Shown: positions 1 through 15,113 of the stretch, one piece after another
Layout: each line of letters starts with the position of its first letter
Numbering within the stretch: position 1 is the first letter of the stretch
Assembly (NCBI GenBank): GCA_020081605.1
Contig: JAHREC010000016.1
Location: forward strand, 1,488,001-1,552,000
Source: Albifimbria verrucaria
Lineage: Eukaryota > Ascomycota > Sordariomycetes > Hypocreales > Stachybotryaceae
Length of the DNA: 64,000 bases
Direction: 5' to 3'
Notes under the pieces: generated by a model
Told to the model about the DNA's origin: nothing
The model's input: the letters and a program-made list of their open reading frames with translations, nothing else
The model's database searches: none
Translations under genes and position numbers: made by a program

Positions 1-1712
1 CCGTTTAGGAAAGGATATAGGTGAAAGCAGCGCGGGAGCTAGCGCAGAGGCAGGCTTGAAAACCCAATATCGTAAAGGATGATGTGGTGAAATGACACTT
101 TCGGTGGCATTTCCGGCTTTCCATCCCTCACATTGAGATGGAAACAAGATAACACAGGAGCTGCCATTGTGACCAAACCATGCCAACTCACCAATCTTCA
201 TGAAGTCGATACTCTTGCTTATCTGATCGTTCGCTTCTGTGAGTGACACTCCTCCTTCGATCAAGTTACTTTTGCCTACGCGCAAGGCTACACTCGAATC
301 GTAGTACTGAAAATCAGACGCTGTACAGGTATGTGTGAAATTCAAGCATGGAAGCCTGTCAAAGTCTGGAAACCACCAGGCGTTTGGATCGCGAGCTATT
401 CCATCAAAAATCAAGTTGACTGGGGCGGCTGCCTTGGGATCCAGAATACAAGCCTTGGTCCTGGCATTCACGCTGGACCGTTGGGAATAATCCGATAGAG
501 ATAGCTTAGTAGTGTCGTGTGAGCGTCGTGGTGATGATGGTGCGAAAGGAGTATCCTTTCTCGTGTTGATTACAATATTCTCCTCGGCATCCGGCTTGGA
601 CAACTGCCCTTCTTGGACAAAAGACTATCATCTGCCTTAGTTTGGACCGGCTCTGATTCCACGAAAGCATCGTTCCAACGAACGGACTTTTTCTTTTTCT
701 TGACTTGTGGGCCAGGTGTGGTTTCCGATGGAGTATTGTCTACCGATTGACGTAGGCACGAGCGAGGAGAGCTGCTAGCTGCGCTGGACGTGCTACTTAT
801 GTCTTGTCGGTTTTTCTCGGGCAGTCGGGTGTGTGTAGGAATAACTAGGCGCAGTCTTTTATGGTGTCTGACATCAGTTTCAAGCGGTCTCTTCCGGTTC
901 GGTAATTTGTTGGCTTCATCTCGAACAGGTTGCTCTCTCGAGCTTGCCTCCCTTGTTGCAACATCGCAAGGGTCTAGCTTTGTTATTGATGATTTCCTTG
1001 TAGTTGGTTGACTGACTTTGGATTCCTCACTTGGCTTGTTGATTGCACCAGGTCCTGGGATCAAAAATCTTCTTGGTTCGCTCGAGGGGCCTACATGCCT
1101 TGTTTCGTCCTGATCCAACGAGATCTTCTTACAGTCCAGTACTGCTGTTGGTGAAGGATGCGTCTGTTGCTTGGAAACGAGTCTGTTTGGATTTAACAGG
1201 ACGGTGTCATTTCCACCTTTGTCGGACTGACATAAAGTTGCTGTGGTGGAGGACCCAGGCTGGTCATCATGGTCACCATGGTCACCCGCAAAATAGTGGT
1301 TTAAATGCGACAGAACGCTTTCTAGCGTGTCTTCATACTCCTTTTGTGGCAAGCCAAGTCTTCTCCGTTTCCTGTTCCGGGCTTCTCTTCGAGTGAATTT
1401 GCCTCGTAAGTATGCCTCAACAGCAGATTTCCACTCGTTGAGATTGAAAGCTGAACATGAACCACCTGAATTCTCGGCTTTTTGCGCCTCCCAGGCTGTC
1501 ACAGCGTCCTCAATAAGATCGTCTTTGGCAATCCAATCAGCCTCTGAAAGGGGTCGCCCTTGCCATTTGACGAGGTACTGGAGCTGTCCTTCAAATTCTT
1601 TCTCCGCCAGGACGTTACTCACGGTCCATTCAGCGTCAGTATCATCGGGTATGGTTGACGTGACAGAGACAGCATCGTCGTCATCTGCGATAATTGTTGA
1701 TGATATATCCAT
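1..1712 (-). CDS. Chromodomain protein, 3' end beyond the window
   Basis: The first in-frame ATG on the minus strand is at 1712; the frame is open upstream to about 1840 but holds no other ATG. Residues about 29-80 form a chromodomain: an aromatic residue in EWTVSNVL, the core YLVKWQG, then ADWIAKDDL and a closing helix. Such domains bind methylated histone tails, usually H3K9me or H3K27me. The rest is long, polar and basic (likely disordered), with a KKKKK patch. The frame stops at 570, but one missing G in the run near 606-610 restores a frame that stays open to base 1, so the gene leaves the window. The last about 120 residues before the edge look folded (Trp-rich, DPNAWWFPDFDR) but I do not recognise that domain. 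HP1, CDP-2-like or another chromodomain factor are all possible. Confidence 0.75.
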
Positions 1713-4409
<2,697 letters not shown>

Positions 4410-5218
4410 GCGGTGTACGTCGATCATCTGATGGTCATTGGGCTTGGATTAGATACCAGTCGTCTTAAATGTTCCCGGAATGTACGTCCCATAAGGAGAG
4501 ACATTGGCGCAGCGTCGGGGAGGCAAGGGATGGTGAATTGTCCTATTCTGCTCGCTTTCTGACTCGAGAAGGTGCAGACACTTCGGCTTTCTTTTGTTGT
4601 CGTTGTTGTTGTTGTTGGCCATGACGCCTATCCGCAGTTTAATGCGTCCGACGATCACTACGAGATGGTCATGTTACCTAGTTGAATGAATTAATGTCTC
4701 AAATGGTTTGCGCATGTGTTGAGCAGTAAACGTGTCATGGTAGTTTCCACCAGTGTGTGTGCATGGCAGTAAGCAGAAGCTGTCTAAGGAACTTGATCCA
4801 GGTACACATGGTAAAGTGTAAATAGCTTCGATCTCATGAGACATTGGCAAGCCCCGGTGCTCAGCAGCTTCGCTGCCAACGCCGTCCTTTTTGTTCCCTT
4901 TGAATTACGTAGGTACTTTGCGCCAGTACCGCCTTGGACCCTGTTCCATCCGTGTGTCAAGTTTTGGTGTCTGTCTGGATGCAAAACCCCCAGTCCAGGG
5001 AGCTTGGCGTTGGTGGCATGCCCCACCTCCACTAAGGCAAGGTAACGCTGATAAGGTAGCGCAAACGTCTTATCGCAACGGAGAAATTCGTCGTCCGTTT
5101 AATTTTTCTAAACACCATACCAAAGCGGTCTTCAACGCCCACTTGAGACCATACAACACCGCCGCCTATTTGTTTTTGTTGATCGCGAAGCCCAGCGCAA
5201 AGGCACTCGACTTCAAAA
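4410..5218. other. YPT31 3' region and BRX1 promoter
   Basis: No gene is visible. The first part is the 3' untranslated region of the Rab gene and includes a short GTT/GTC trinucleotide stretch near 4595-4617. The remainder should be the BRX1 promoter and leader; the gene ahead is on the same strand. Confidence 0.5.
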
Positions 5219-6279
5219 ATGGCTGCCGTATACAAGTCCTTGTCGAAAACCACCAGCGCTAAGCCGGAGGCACCTAGCAATGGCGTCAAGAAGAACAAGC
5301 AAAGAGTCCTGGTTCTGTCTTCCAGAGGCATCACATACAGGTATGACCATTCTACAACCCTATGCCCTTTTCATGCTAATAATGATTGCTTCTAGACACC
5401 GTCACCTGTTGAACGACATTGCCACCATGCTCCCCACAGCCGAAAGGATGCAAAGTTTGATTCCAAGTCACGCCTGTCATCGCTAAACGAGCTCGCCGAG
5501 ATCATGAACTGTAACAATGTGTTGTTCTTTGAGGCACGAAAGGGAAAGGATCTTTATGTCTGGGCGTCTGCTGTTCCTAACGGACCTACCGTGAAATTCC
5601 ACCTGCAAAATCGTACGTAAACTCGTCTCGCGCCTCCAATTACTCAACACTAACAAGTACCAAAGTTCACACAATGGAGGAGCTCCACTTCACGGGCAAC
5701 TGCCTCAAGGGCTCAAGACCGATCCTGTCGTTTGATGCTGCCTTCGAGAAACAGCCACATCTTCGTCTCATCCGGGAGTCCTTCGTCCGCATCTTCGGTG
5801 TTCCACAGGGCGCACGGAAGTCAAAGCCTTTCATTGACCATGTCATGAGCTTCAGCGTGGCTGACGGCAAGATTTGGGTCCGAAACTACCAGATCAACGA
5901 GGTCGAAGCCTCCGTGTTGAAGGCTGCTCAGGGAGAGAAGGAGGCTGAGGCGGCAGCGGAGGAGGTCCGAAAGGCCAAGTCAAAGTCAAGCGGTGACACC
6001 GATATCGAGCTCGTGGAGATTGGTCCCCGTTTCGTCCTCACACCTATTGTCATACAAGAGGGCTCCTTTGGCGGTCCCATCATCTATGAAAACAAGGAGT
6101 TCATCTCGCCCAACCAAGTCAGATCCGATTTGCGCAGGTCGAAGGCTTCGAGGCACAATGCCCGTGCTGAGAAGTCAGTTGAGCTTGTGGCTAAGAAGAG
6201 TGAACTTGGTCTGCGGTCAGGTGAAGGGCAGAAGAAGATACCCAAGGATGAGCTGGATACCAAGATGTTGTTTGCTTAG
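5219..6279 (+). CDS. brx1: Ribosome biogenesis protein BRX1 (Brix domain)
   Basis: Nucleolar factor needed for assembly of the 60S ribosomal subunit; it binds pre-rRNA together with EBP2. The exons are 5219-5340, 5396-5612 and 5666-6279. One C is missing in the run at 5432-5435; adding it gives 954 nt and 317 residues. Brix-domain landmarks are visible in order: RVLVLSSRGITYR near the start, then KGKDLYVWAS, GPTVKFHLQN, then the highly conserved TGNCLKGSRPILSFD, GVPQGARKSKPFIDHVMSFS, and the closing EIGPRFVLTPI and EGSFGGPIIYEN. The C-terminal tail is basic and Lys/Arg-rich, as in the family. The match to yeast Brx1 is extensive and the length is normal, so I treat the frame break as a sequence error. 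Confidence 0.96.
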
Positions 6280-7255
6280 AATTTCTTGGTGTTGGTCTAA
6301 AACAAAGGGCTGTAGGAATAAAAATAAAAGTTTACATCATGTTGGGCGCTCAGCGTTAGGATAAGTAATAACTCCCGGTCTCAGTATATCAATGGCTAGC
6401 TTGTCCTCGTTGCTACGTAAAACTATATAAATTCAATCATACTTTGGCCGTTGAACCATCGAATTGTTGATCAGCGGCCATTTGCGATTCCTCCATGCGT
6501 ACAGGGATTTGCTGATAAGATAAGATAACATCAGGCACCTGAGGCTAGAAGACGTACCTACCCAGGTACCTAGTAGCCAGTCGGGGATTTTCGGAAATCA
6601 TTCAGGAGAGGCCATAAGTGACGTGCCTCAATCTCACGTCGTATCAGTGACTCCAAGTCAACATTGACCCTTCGCAAGTCAAGCAATAGTGCTGCAAAGC
6701 GATGGCTTCACCGGTCAAGATGGATCTTCTCATCTTGCCTTTCTCAGTGTCCATGCACATCCTTTATGTTCTTTCAAGCCCCAAAGGAGGGGTGGTAGGG
6801 AAGTAAACCGTGTTACTTGAAGCTTCAAGGTGACTCTCGCCTTGAGGCAGTTCTGGGTTTACAGCACCCAATTGCATTTCTACTACAGTGGCTTTAGAAA
6901 CTACTGCCATTTGTAACTACAGCTCTTATCTTCTTCAACTCTGCTTAGTGCACAGCTCCGAAGACGTAGGAGAAATACACGTCGTTCATAGACAGTACAT
7001 CCTCAACTGGATAAACAAACTAGCATACAACATACATCTGCGAATATCCAGACGGTTATGCAAGCGGTAAGTTCCTCCCCTCCCCAGTATCGTTACTGTG
7101 CTCTGTTTTTAACTTGCAAGCAGATCTGCCCGCTCTAAACTTGCTTTAATCGACTGCTGCGGAGATAGAATTGCCTCCGGCGTGATTCATATACCTTTGT
7201 CTTGTTTTCACCCCGAATAATTGCCTTTGTTACTATAAATCAATCCTCAGTAATC
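6280..7255. other. BRX1 3' region and F-box gene promoter
   Basis: No gene is seen in this 0.98 kb. A cluster of TACCTACCCAGGTACCTAG-type sequence lies near 6556-6574. The final 250 bases are T- and AT-rich. Confidence 0.5.
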
Positions 7256-8544
7256 ATGGCATATTTTTCCAAACAAAAATCCCTTTATTGGGGCTTCCAA
7301 TCGAGATCCTTCTCGATATCTATCAACATCTAGATCTTGGCAGCATCTTTGAGTTGTCTCTCACCAACCAGTCTTTCCTCGATTTTTTAGACAGCACAGA
7401 GCCACAATTCTATTGCCAGTTCTTGTGCAGGAATTCAGTCCTTTGGATGAGCTACTCCAAGTGTACGCGGCTTCAGCGAGCAATCTCGGTGTTAGTGGAG
7501 AACGATACATGCCTCAGCGTATTGTTTTCAAAAGATGGCCTGGGGACAGCGGTCAGGTTCTTACGCCTAACCCTTCATCACTAGCCACGTCCACACCCAG
7601 CTCTGCGGCTGGTTTCACTCAAGTGACTAAAGATCGGCGAGCAGTTGGGACGTCTCTTCAGAAGGCGTCGGCTACAGTGGTTCTAGATGAGCGTGACCTG
7701 GATGGGATCCTCAAGCACTGCACACTCGTACGGAAATGGGAACGGCTTTTCCCGCAAATGAGGTTCTACTACGAACCAGAGAACTGTCGCAGCTTACGTC
7801 CACATGAAGCAGTGAGGTTCAGAAGAGCTCTTTACCGTTGGTGGCTGTATGGCATATACTTTCACGGGGATCTGCCTCGACCGCGCATCGGCCTTCCAGA
7901 ACCATATGTCGAGGACATCCGGACGAGTCAGATGCGGCGCCATTCCACCAGCGAGCTTTTGGAGCTGATGGACCTGGTTGAAACAATGAAGGATGTTGTC
8001 CTGAACTACATTTGTCCTCGTCTTGATCCAAATCACATGCACGTAAGTCAGCTTGTTCACTTTTCATTTTAGCAGCTTGTTGACCGGTGCTTAGTCCACC
8101 AATCAACTACCATTGGTCGATTACGCCAGCAGAGAACAATCATTGGCAGCTAGCTGGACAGATCAAAGTCGATGGGGCCGTGTTCTCAAGACATACGCCA
8201 AGCTGGGGCCGAAAGACCTCTTGTACTACTTTGAGAATATTTACAGCTATCCCCGCCAACGTCTCATTACCGAGATTCATCTTGAGCATCCAAACTTCAC
8301 TTTTGACCAAGAATCGATTCAGGTTGCGATTCGATGTGCATTAGATGAGCGCAAGTGGCTGGAGAGACTGCCAAGCTTGGCTGGAGAGAGCTTCGGAGGC
8401 ATCATTGACTTTGATGATGAACGCGACGCCGAACGCCTGGTCTTTGCAAACGATGCGAATCCGGATGGTGGGCTGCCGACCGGTATGAGCTTTGTGCGAT
8501 CTTTTTCCCAGTACTCCCTCGTGGTGATGATGGATCCTATCTAG
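7256..8544 (+). CDS. F-box protein, substrate unknown
   Basis: The N-terminus carries an F-box-like start (PLLGLPIEILLDIYQHLD, then a second helix with LTNQSFLDFLDS). F-box proteins join substrates to the SCF ubiquitin ligase through SKP1. The ATG at 7256 connects to this frame if one T is missing from the T-run at 7263-7267; otherwise the start is uncertain. A second break near 7410 (one missing base) joins the F-box to a downstream frame that runs to a GT-AG intron beginning at about 8044. The acceptor just before 8098 fits the frame of the last exon, which ends at 8544. The central part is Trp/Arg-rich (YRWWLYGIYFHGDLPRPR); no LRR or WD repeats are seen. Many such F-box proteins exist in filamentous fungi, so I give no symbol. 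Confidence 0.75.
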
Positions 8545-9727
8545 AGGAACATCAAAGACGGTCAGAGTACAGTGCACGGTTCAGGGCATCTGCAGGACTG
8601 GGAGCGGTGTACAGTCGATGATTGGTTTAGGCCTGTGTCTGGTGTGTTGGCGTATCGGGGATGAGGCTGTAGAATAGACAATATAGAATACCAAACACAT
8701 GTTCATGGCCAGACATACGGATTTTATTAATTCTCGGTGAAACTTAAAGGGATGCTGGCTTTTGTCTCCTCAGATCAAGTAGAGGCAACAATGTCCACAA
8801 GGGTTAACCTAGCCTCGTCAGGCTTCGCGAGACCAAGTGGTAATTCTCGTGCCTGTAGCAGCTGAAAATTAACAGGTACGCTGAAATCGCCATGAAGGCT
8901 ATCGATTACAAAAACCCGCTCGCAGCAGGTTGAAATTGGCAAATATGATGGTGTTGTTGAATGAGGGAGGCTGGCTGTAGGGAGGAGGGGCCTCCCCATG
9001 GCGGTACCTACAACTGGCGCCAGCGGTTCTTGATTCGACTGTTGCGCGCACGCCGCTTCATTCAACCTACAACATCCACCCAATACAACTGCATCGCGCT
9101 TCTGCTTGCGCCACGACCTGCACAAGGCGCCGCGACGCCTACTTGTCTACGCCGTCTGCGCGGCATCGAGAAGGCCCCAATCTCAGATGCGTTTTGTCTC
9201 GCCAGGCGGCCCTTTGCCCAACTGCCTTGACAAATTCATTCAGTCACCAGCGCCTGGCGCAGACGGAAGGCCTCTTCTCCCCGTCTTATAAGGTGAGCAG
9301 CCATTTTTTCATGCTGAATTTCTAAGTCGCTGTTCTTCTCATCGCTGTTGCTCCCAACTCACCGCCCCCGTGTTCCCCATCTTTGCTAGCAAAGCTATGT
9401 ATGGCTACAGGGGACGGGTGGATGGTCAGACCACCTGGCGCCTCGGGAAGAGAGAGATGCTTCCATCTCCCAGAAGACTCGGTCATTTACGTACCACTTT
9501 GCGACTCTTCGTATTCCTCATTTCCATTGTCAAATCCAAGCCCTCTGTTATGCATCTTCGCTACTCATGCGGTCGCTAAGTCTTCACCAGCACAAGACAG
9601 TTATCAAAGACTCGCTGCTAGGCATCAGCCATCACTTGCGCCTCAGGAATCTCCCACTGCTGCTAGGCGGAGACTCTGGACTCCCTATACGCTTCAGGCG
9701 CGGAAGCAGCGGCGTCGGGGCTCAAAG
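8545..9727. other. F-box 3' region and HDA1 promoter/leader
   Basis: No supported gene. The HDA1 frame is open without an in-frame stop back to about 9383, but the sequence there looks like a CT-rich leader rather than protein, so I start HDA1 at 9728. A GGTACC motif is present at about 9003. Confidence 0.45.
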
Positions 9728-12023
9728 ATGGATGAAAGTGATGATCATCCTATGAAGGATGCCGACACTGCCAATGGCATCGAAAGTGGGAGCACTCGCA
9801 ATGGCGATGATGACACAGTCTCAGAGGAAGCTATGACGAGGATAGCAGTGTAGATCCTCAAGACATGGCTTTGGATCAGCTACGCCGTCGTGGCCTGCTC
9901 CCGACGGGGTGTTGCTATGACGATCGCATGAAACTTCACATGAATGCCGATTTCAGTCCCAACGCTCATCATCCAGAAGATCCTAGACGAATCCATGAGA
10001 TTTTCAAGGCCTTCAAAAAATCCGGTCTGGTTTACACCGGTCCACAATCGAAGCTCCTGAGATCCTAAAGCAATGTCCCACGAGATACATGTGGAGGATA
10101 CCTGCGCGTCCTGCTACGCGAGAAGAAATCTGCTTGGCGCATTCCCCGACCATTTGGCATGGGCGGAAAACCTCGAAAACCTAAGCACGGCAGATCTTAG
10201 AGCTCTTACCAGACAGTACGACCAGGGCCGTGAGTCTCTTTACGTTGGAAGCATGTCATATCCCGTGGCGCTTCTCTCGGCTGGTGGTGCCATTGATACA
10301 TGTAAGCATGTGGTCGAAGGCCAAGTCAAGAACGCCTTCGCGGTGATTCGACCACCCGGCCACCACGCTGAGTTTGATGCGCCAATGGGTTTCTGCTTCT
10401 TCAACAATGTGCCAGTCGCTGTCAAAGTCTGTCAGCAAGACTACCCCGATGCCTGCCGCAAAGTCCTGATTCTTGATTGGGATGTCCACCATGGTAACGG
10501 CATTCAGAACATCTTCTACGAGGACCCAAATGTTCTCTATATCTCCCTTCACGTCTACCAGAACGGTCTATTCTACCCCGGGCAGCCTCCTAATCCGATG
10601 ACGCCGGATGGCGGCATAGAAAATTGCGGTAGCGGCCCGGGTTTGGGTAAAAACATCAACATTGGCTGGCATGATCAAGGCATGGGTGATGGTGAGTATA
10701 TGGCAGCGTTTCAGAAGGTCGTCATGCCGATTGCGAAGGAATTCAATCCGGACCTGGTAGTAATCTCGGCTGGTTTCGATGCTGCAGATGGTGATGAATT
10801 GGGTGGATGTTTTGTAACGCCCCTTGTTATGCTCACATGACGCACATGCTCATGTCGCTTGCTGATGGCAAGCTTGTTGTTTGTCTAGAGGGTGGTTATA
10901 ACCTTACTGCCATCTCCAACTCCGCAGTGGCCGTGGCGAGAACGCTGATGGGAGAGCCGCCGCCAAAGATGGACCTACCCAAGATCAACAAAGACGCCGC
11001 CCGCATGCTGGCCAAGGTCCAAGCACACCAAGCGCCCTACTGGGAGTGCATGCGGCCAGGCATCGTGAACATGCCTGAAATCCAAGCCGAAGGTGCTGCT
11101 CGACTACATGACGTGATTCGCAATGCTCAACGGCAAGTACTGCAGGAGAAGCATAGTATGATCCCATTATACGTGCAACGAGAGCACGTCTCCAAGTCTT
11201 TTGAGAATCAGGTCCTCGTAACACCCGATTTGCATAATGCTCGGAAAATACTGGTAATTATTCACGACCCGCCGCAACTGTTGGCTCAGCCTGATGTCAT
11301 TGATACTTCGCTTGAGCCTCACAACGCCTGGGTTGTCGATGGGGTGACGCGGTATATTGATTGGGCCGTGGGTCAAAACTTCGGTGTCATGGACATTAAT
11401 GTGCCTGCATATGTTACTCAGGAAGAGGTGAGTTTTGCGTCATTACTGGAGGATCAATATGCTGATTCATCCAAGGACACGGATGCGTTTATCCCAGGGT
11501 CTAAGGAGAGGCAGCTTCAGGAACAGATGCAGTCCTTAGTTTGTTACCTATGGGATAACTTCCTTCAGCTCTACGACGCCGACGATATCTTCTTATTAGG
11601 CGTTGGAAATGCTTACCTTGGAGTCAAGGTACTCCTTCTCAATCGAGGTAAGTTACTACGGAAGTGGCTGTAAAAAAGTCTATGGCACTAACAGGTTGGT
11701 CAGATTGCAAATCCATGATATCTGGTGTAGTCAACTTCGTGACAGGCAACCTTCGGCCTGTCAAATCAGATATTGATACAGAGTTGTCTTTGTGGTACAA
11801 GGAGAACTCGCGAGTATATGTTGCTGGCAACCATGCGTGCTGGCTTGATCCCGACCTCACACGAAAAGTCAACAAGCGACGCTTTGGGACTGTCGTTCGA
11901 AGCGAGAAGAAGGATCTTAATCAAATGATGCAGGCCCACGCCCAGGAGACGTGGGAATGGATATCCGAGAGAGTGACAGAGCATGATGCTGGCGATACCA
12001 CGGAAGAGGAGAAGACATCTTGA
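9728..12023 (+). CDS. hda1: Class II histone deacetylase HDA1 with Arb2 domain
   Basis: Zinc-dependent deacetylase that removes acetyl groups from histone tails, acting in transcriptional silencing and heterochromatin. Two exons: 9728-11647 and 11695-12023. Four missing bases (near 9838, 10055, 10150 and 10818) restore one frame; the corrected length is 2253 nt or 750 residues, normal for HDA1. Catalytic motifs are all present: RPPGHHAEFDAPMGFCFFNN, DWDVHHGNGIQNIFYED (zinc ligands Asp and His), SAGFDAADGDELGG, and EGGYNL. The C-terminal third matches the Arb2-like domain that follows the catalytic domain in fungal Hda1 (HNAWVVDGVTRYIDWAV, VYVAGNHACW). The frame breaks lie in conserved positions and in C or G runs, so the gene is probably intact. 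Confidence 0.95.
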
Positions 12024-12629
12024 TGTTTTCAGAAGGTTTGACTGGATTTGTGTTAATGCGGATGAGGTCAAGGGTATTGGAGGTCCTGAATGGCCATTAA
12101 CTTACCACGTCTACCTGGATCATAGACAACACGTTCTTCATACACGCATAACCATATTCCTTGTTCTAAAAGGGTTAACTAAGTACCTCTAGTATGCATT
12201 GATTCATCATTGGGACTGTTTTCCACAAAAGCTCTACTGATATTTGGGACAGTAGTTATGACCAAACTTGAAAACTCCAGCGCATAGATATTCTTGCACA
12301 AACCGTGCAGGTTAATGGAATTGGGTCATTTTGTTTGTCACTGTACTGTAGCCCTCATTTTACTGGGTAACTTACCTAGTAGGTACCTACCTCCCAGAGG
12401 TGGGTATCTACTGCACTGGTAGTACTACGTACTACTGTAACACCAACCAATCTGATAGACCCCTAATGATAACGGTGATCCTTATCCGGAAATCGGCTGA
12501 CTAAAATTCCGAATCTCTGCTTTCTCAACCTGCACTGCGCAAGAGCGTCGCGCAGCCTCATTAATATTGCAGAATCCGAGTCTGCTGGGGTCTATTTACG
12601 GCTTTTGATAGCCAGATACGAAGCCTGCC
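12024..12629. other. HDA1 3' region and promoter of RS-rich gene
   Basis: No gene is seen. A dense GGTACC/TACCTA cluster lies at about 12370-12430, including an imperfect inverted repeat (CCTACCTCCC next to GAGGTGGGTA). It sits about 200 bases upstream of the next start codon. Confidence 0.5.
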
Positions 12630-14418
12630 ATGGATAGGGATCGTGATGGGCGTGGTCGCAGGTAAGACCTTCTTTCATCCTTTTGCGACAAACGCCAATC
12701 GCGAGACTTGTCTTTTCGATTCGAGATGTTGACATTTACTAGATATGATGATGGCGAGGTCGTCAGGTACGGCGCTGGCGAATCATGGCGACCAACCCCG
12801 CGGGATAGATCTCCTCGTCGAGCCCGCAGTCCAGTAAGGGACAGAGTTCGAAGTCCACGAGCCAGAAGTCCACGCCCTCGAAGCCCCATGATCTCTGGCT
12901 CCGACAGCTACATTCCTGGGCGCTATCCACCTCCTCGTCGCCGCTCGAGAAGTGGTGGCAGCCATTACCGTCGAGACCGCTCTCGAGATCGCGAAAGCCC
13001 ACGACGACGCGAACGAACACGCACCCTCCGCGACGATCACCCCTCGCCGCAGCCTATCTAGAAGACGATCGCCTATCAGGGATGACAGGTATGAGCGTCC
13101 AAGGTCTCCACGCCGAGATTGGGACCGAGATCGCGACCGCGAGTGGGACACCCAGAGGGCTCGTGATAGGGAACGTGACCTTGAGCGTGATCGTGAGCGG
13201 GAGAGAGACCGGGATCGTGAACGAGACTGGGATCGGGATAGGATTCCCGACAGAGATCGCGATTTTGACAGGCGCGATGATAGGCAAGCTGCACCTATGA
13301 TGGGCAAGGAGCTTAATCTGACCTCCCACAGAAGACGATCACGGTCGCCTTTCAACAGAGACCGTCGTGAGCGAAGTCCGTTGGGAAGAGCCACCCTATG
13401 GGCTCCCGCGGTGGTTCCTACCGACCAAGATCCCCATCGCCCGGTCGGCGAGGGATCGCTATCAGGCATACAGGCGACCGTCGCCGCCCAGGAGTCTGGG
13501 ATTTCTTCGGCGATAACCTCGCAGTCAGCTTCCGGACGATCATCGCCTCGCCCAAACTCCATGCGGGCTCGTTCTCCCCATCCATCACGCGATAATACTC
13601 CACAGCGTTTAGGCCCACCTTCAGCAGGCGGTATGAGAGACCCGGTGCGACCTCGAGAATCAACTACACCAACCCCAAGCACAAAGTCGCCGCCTCGCGG
13701 TCCTGCAGCGCTGCGCGCGCCTCCCACGGGCCCTTCCGGAAGTCGTAGCTTTAGCACGCCTGCAGCTGCCGCTCCAACTGCACCCGTCCCAAGACATACT
13801 CCAACTCCTACAACTGCTCCGCACCGCTCCGAGGCGGTCAGTCCTCCTCACGCGCCTGCCGGACCTCGAGGCTACGTCGGGTCTAGCCGAGGTTCCTTCA
13901 GCTCTCGTGGCGGCCGAGGCGGATGGACACAAGCACCAACAAGACATATATCTGGCCCGCCCTCCGCACCATCAACTCCAGGTGGCACGGGTAATATTCC
14001 CACAGGCCCTCGAAGCACTCCAGCCACAAGCACACCTTCGGCAAACTCATCCCAGGCTCGACCCTTCAACCCACCAACGGGCCCATCTTCACAGCACGGC
14101 AGTGCGCCGCGCCAAACTCTTGCGCAGAGCATGCTGGCAACGCTGCCTCCTCTCGTTCCCGGTGGCAAGCTAGACCCTGCCATGGCGCCCCTAGCCACCG
14201 GAGTGACCAAGGATATCGAGCCCCATTATAAGAAGCTAAAGGACGAGGAAGAGAAGATCCGCGAGGAACTGCGCACCAAGCAGGAGCGTCTGCGCAAGAG
14301 CCTCTACGCATGGAACCGGCTGGAGCGCGACTCAAGGGCATGGGAAATGCGCAGCGATCTGAGCGAGAAGAGCGTGACGAACCTGGCAGGCGAGGGCATG
14401 GGAGGTGCTGCGTTCTAA
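12630..14418 (+). CDS. RS/RD-repeat protein, likely RNA-processing related
   Basis: Exon 1 is 12630-12661 (MDRDRDGRGR) and exon 2 is 12743-14418. Five missing bases (two in C runs near 13023-13045, and Gs near 13385, 13452 and 13499) make one frame of 1713 nt, 570 residues. The N-terminal 250 residues are dominated by RSP, RD and RE dipeptides of the kind found in SR splicing factors and U1-70K. The middle is Pro/Ser/Thr-rich and disordered. The C-terminal about 80 residues are a charged coiled-coil (IEPHYKKLKDEEEKIREEL) ending in LAGEGMGGAAF, which looks like the only conserved folded part. No RRM is visible. A splicing or mRNA-processing role is inference from composition only. Confidence 0.75.
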
Positions 14419-15113
14419 AGCGTGTTTAAATAGGATGTTTGGAAAAGCGCCCTAACAACAAGCATATTCATTCCGCACTGGAATGAGAAGACGACAGGAG
14501 AGACGGGATTGCATGATGATTGACATGGCGTTTGCTGAACCACGATACTGTAAGAGTAGCCAGCTCGAGGACTATAGGATACCCTCTTCACGTAGCCATT
14601 GCGGCGAAGAAAACAGTCATGATATTACGGTACGGGTTTGCTTACTAGTGAACTATGTGACAAAGCGAAAGATTTCGTTATTACGTCGAAGGTCTGCCTT
14701 CGCTTTCGTGTTGGACAAATCGATCGCTTTTGAAATTATGCTTGCTTCCAGTGCCGTCGTGCACGGTACACTAACATGTCTCTACTGATATACATAGGCC
14801 TAGGCTAAGCAGCTCTACGGAAGATGATGACGATATCTTGACGACTAGAGATATCATCTTGTTAGATATCCGCCCTCATGCATCGCTGGCCGGGGTGCAG
14901 TGTCCTACCCTGGAGTTCCTTGGCTCATGATCTCCCGAGACGCGGAACGCGGAAAGGCCAGGACAAGGCAGGTTATATAACATTAATGCTGAAAGCTACT
15001 TGGCCATTGAATTACCGAGCTTGTGGGTTTCCTCCCTGCGTGGTCGAGATGCATACTGGACTGTTGCGCATTTACCACGCACTCACCAGTTTGGTTCTGG
15101 TTTCGTTTCATAT
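14419..15113. other. Convergent intergenic region
   Basis: Shared 3' space of two converging genes. No gene is visible. A potential hairpin lies at 14821-14860: AAGATGATGACGATATC on the left faces GATATCATCTT on the right. Confidence 0.5.

Noticed and set aside
12783..13757. Long minus-strand frame (324 codons) opposite the RS gene
   Set aside because: It is a shadow of the arginine-rich repeats; codons for RD/RS read as open on the reverse strand, and the composition (SRSRSRS) mirrors the real gene.
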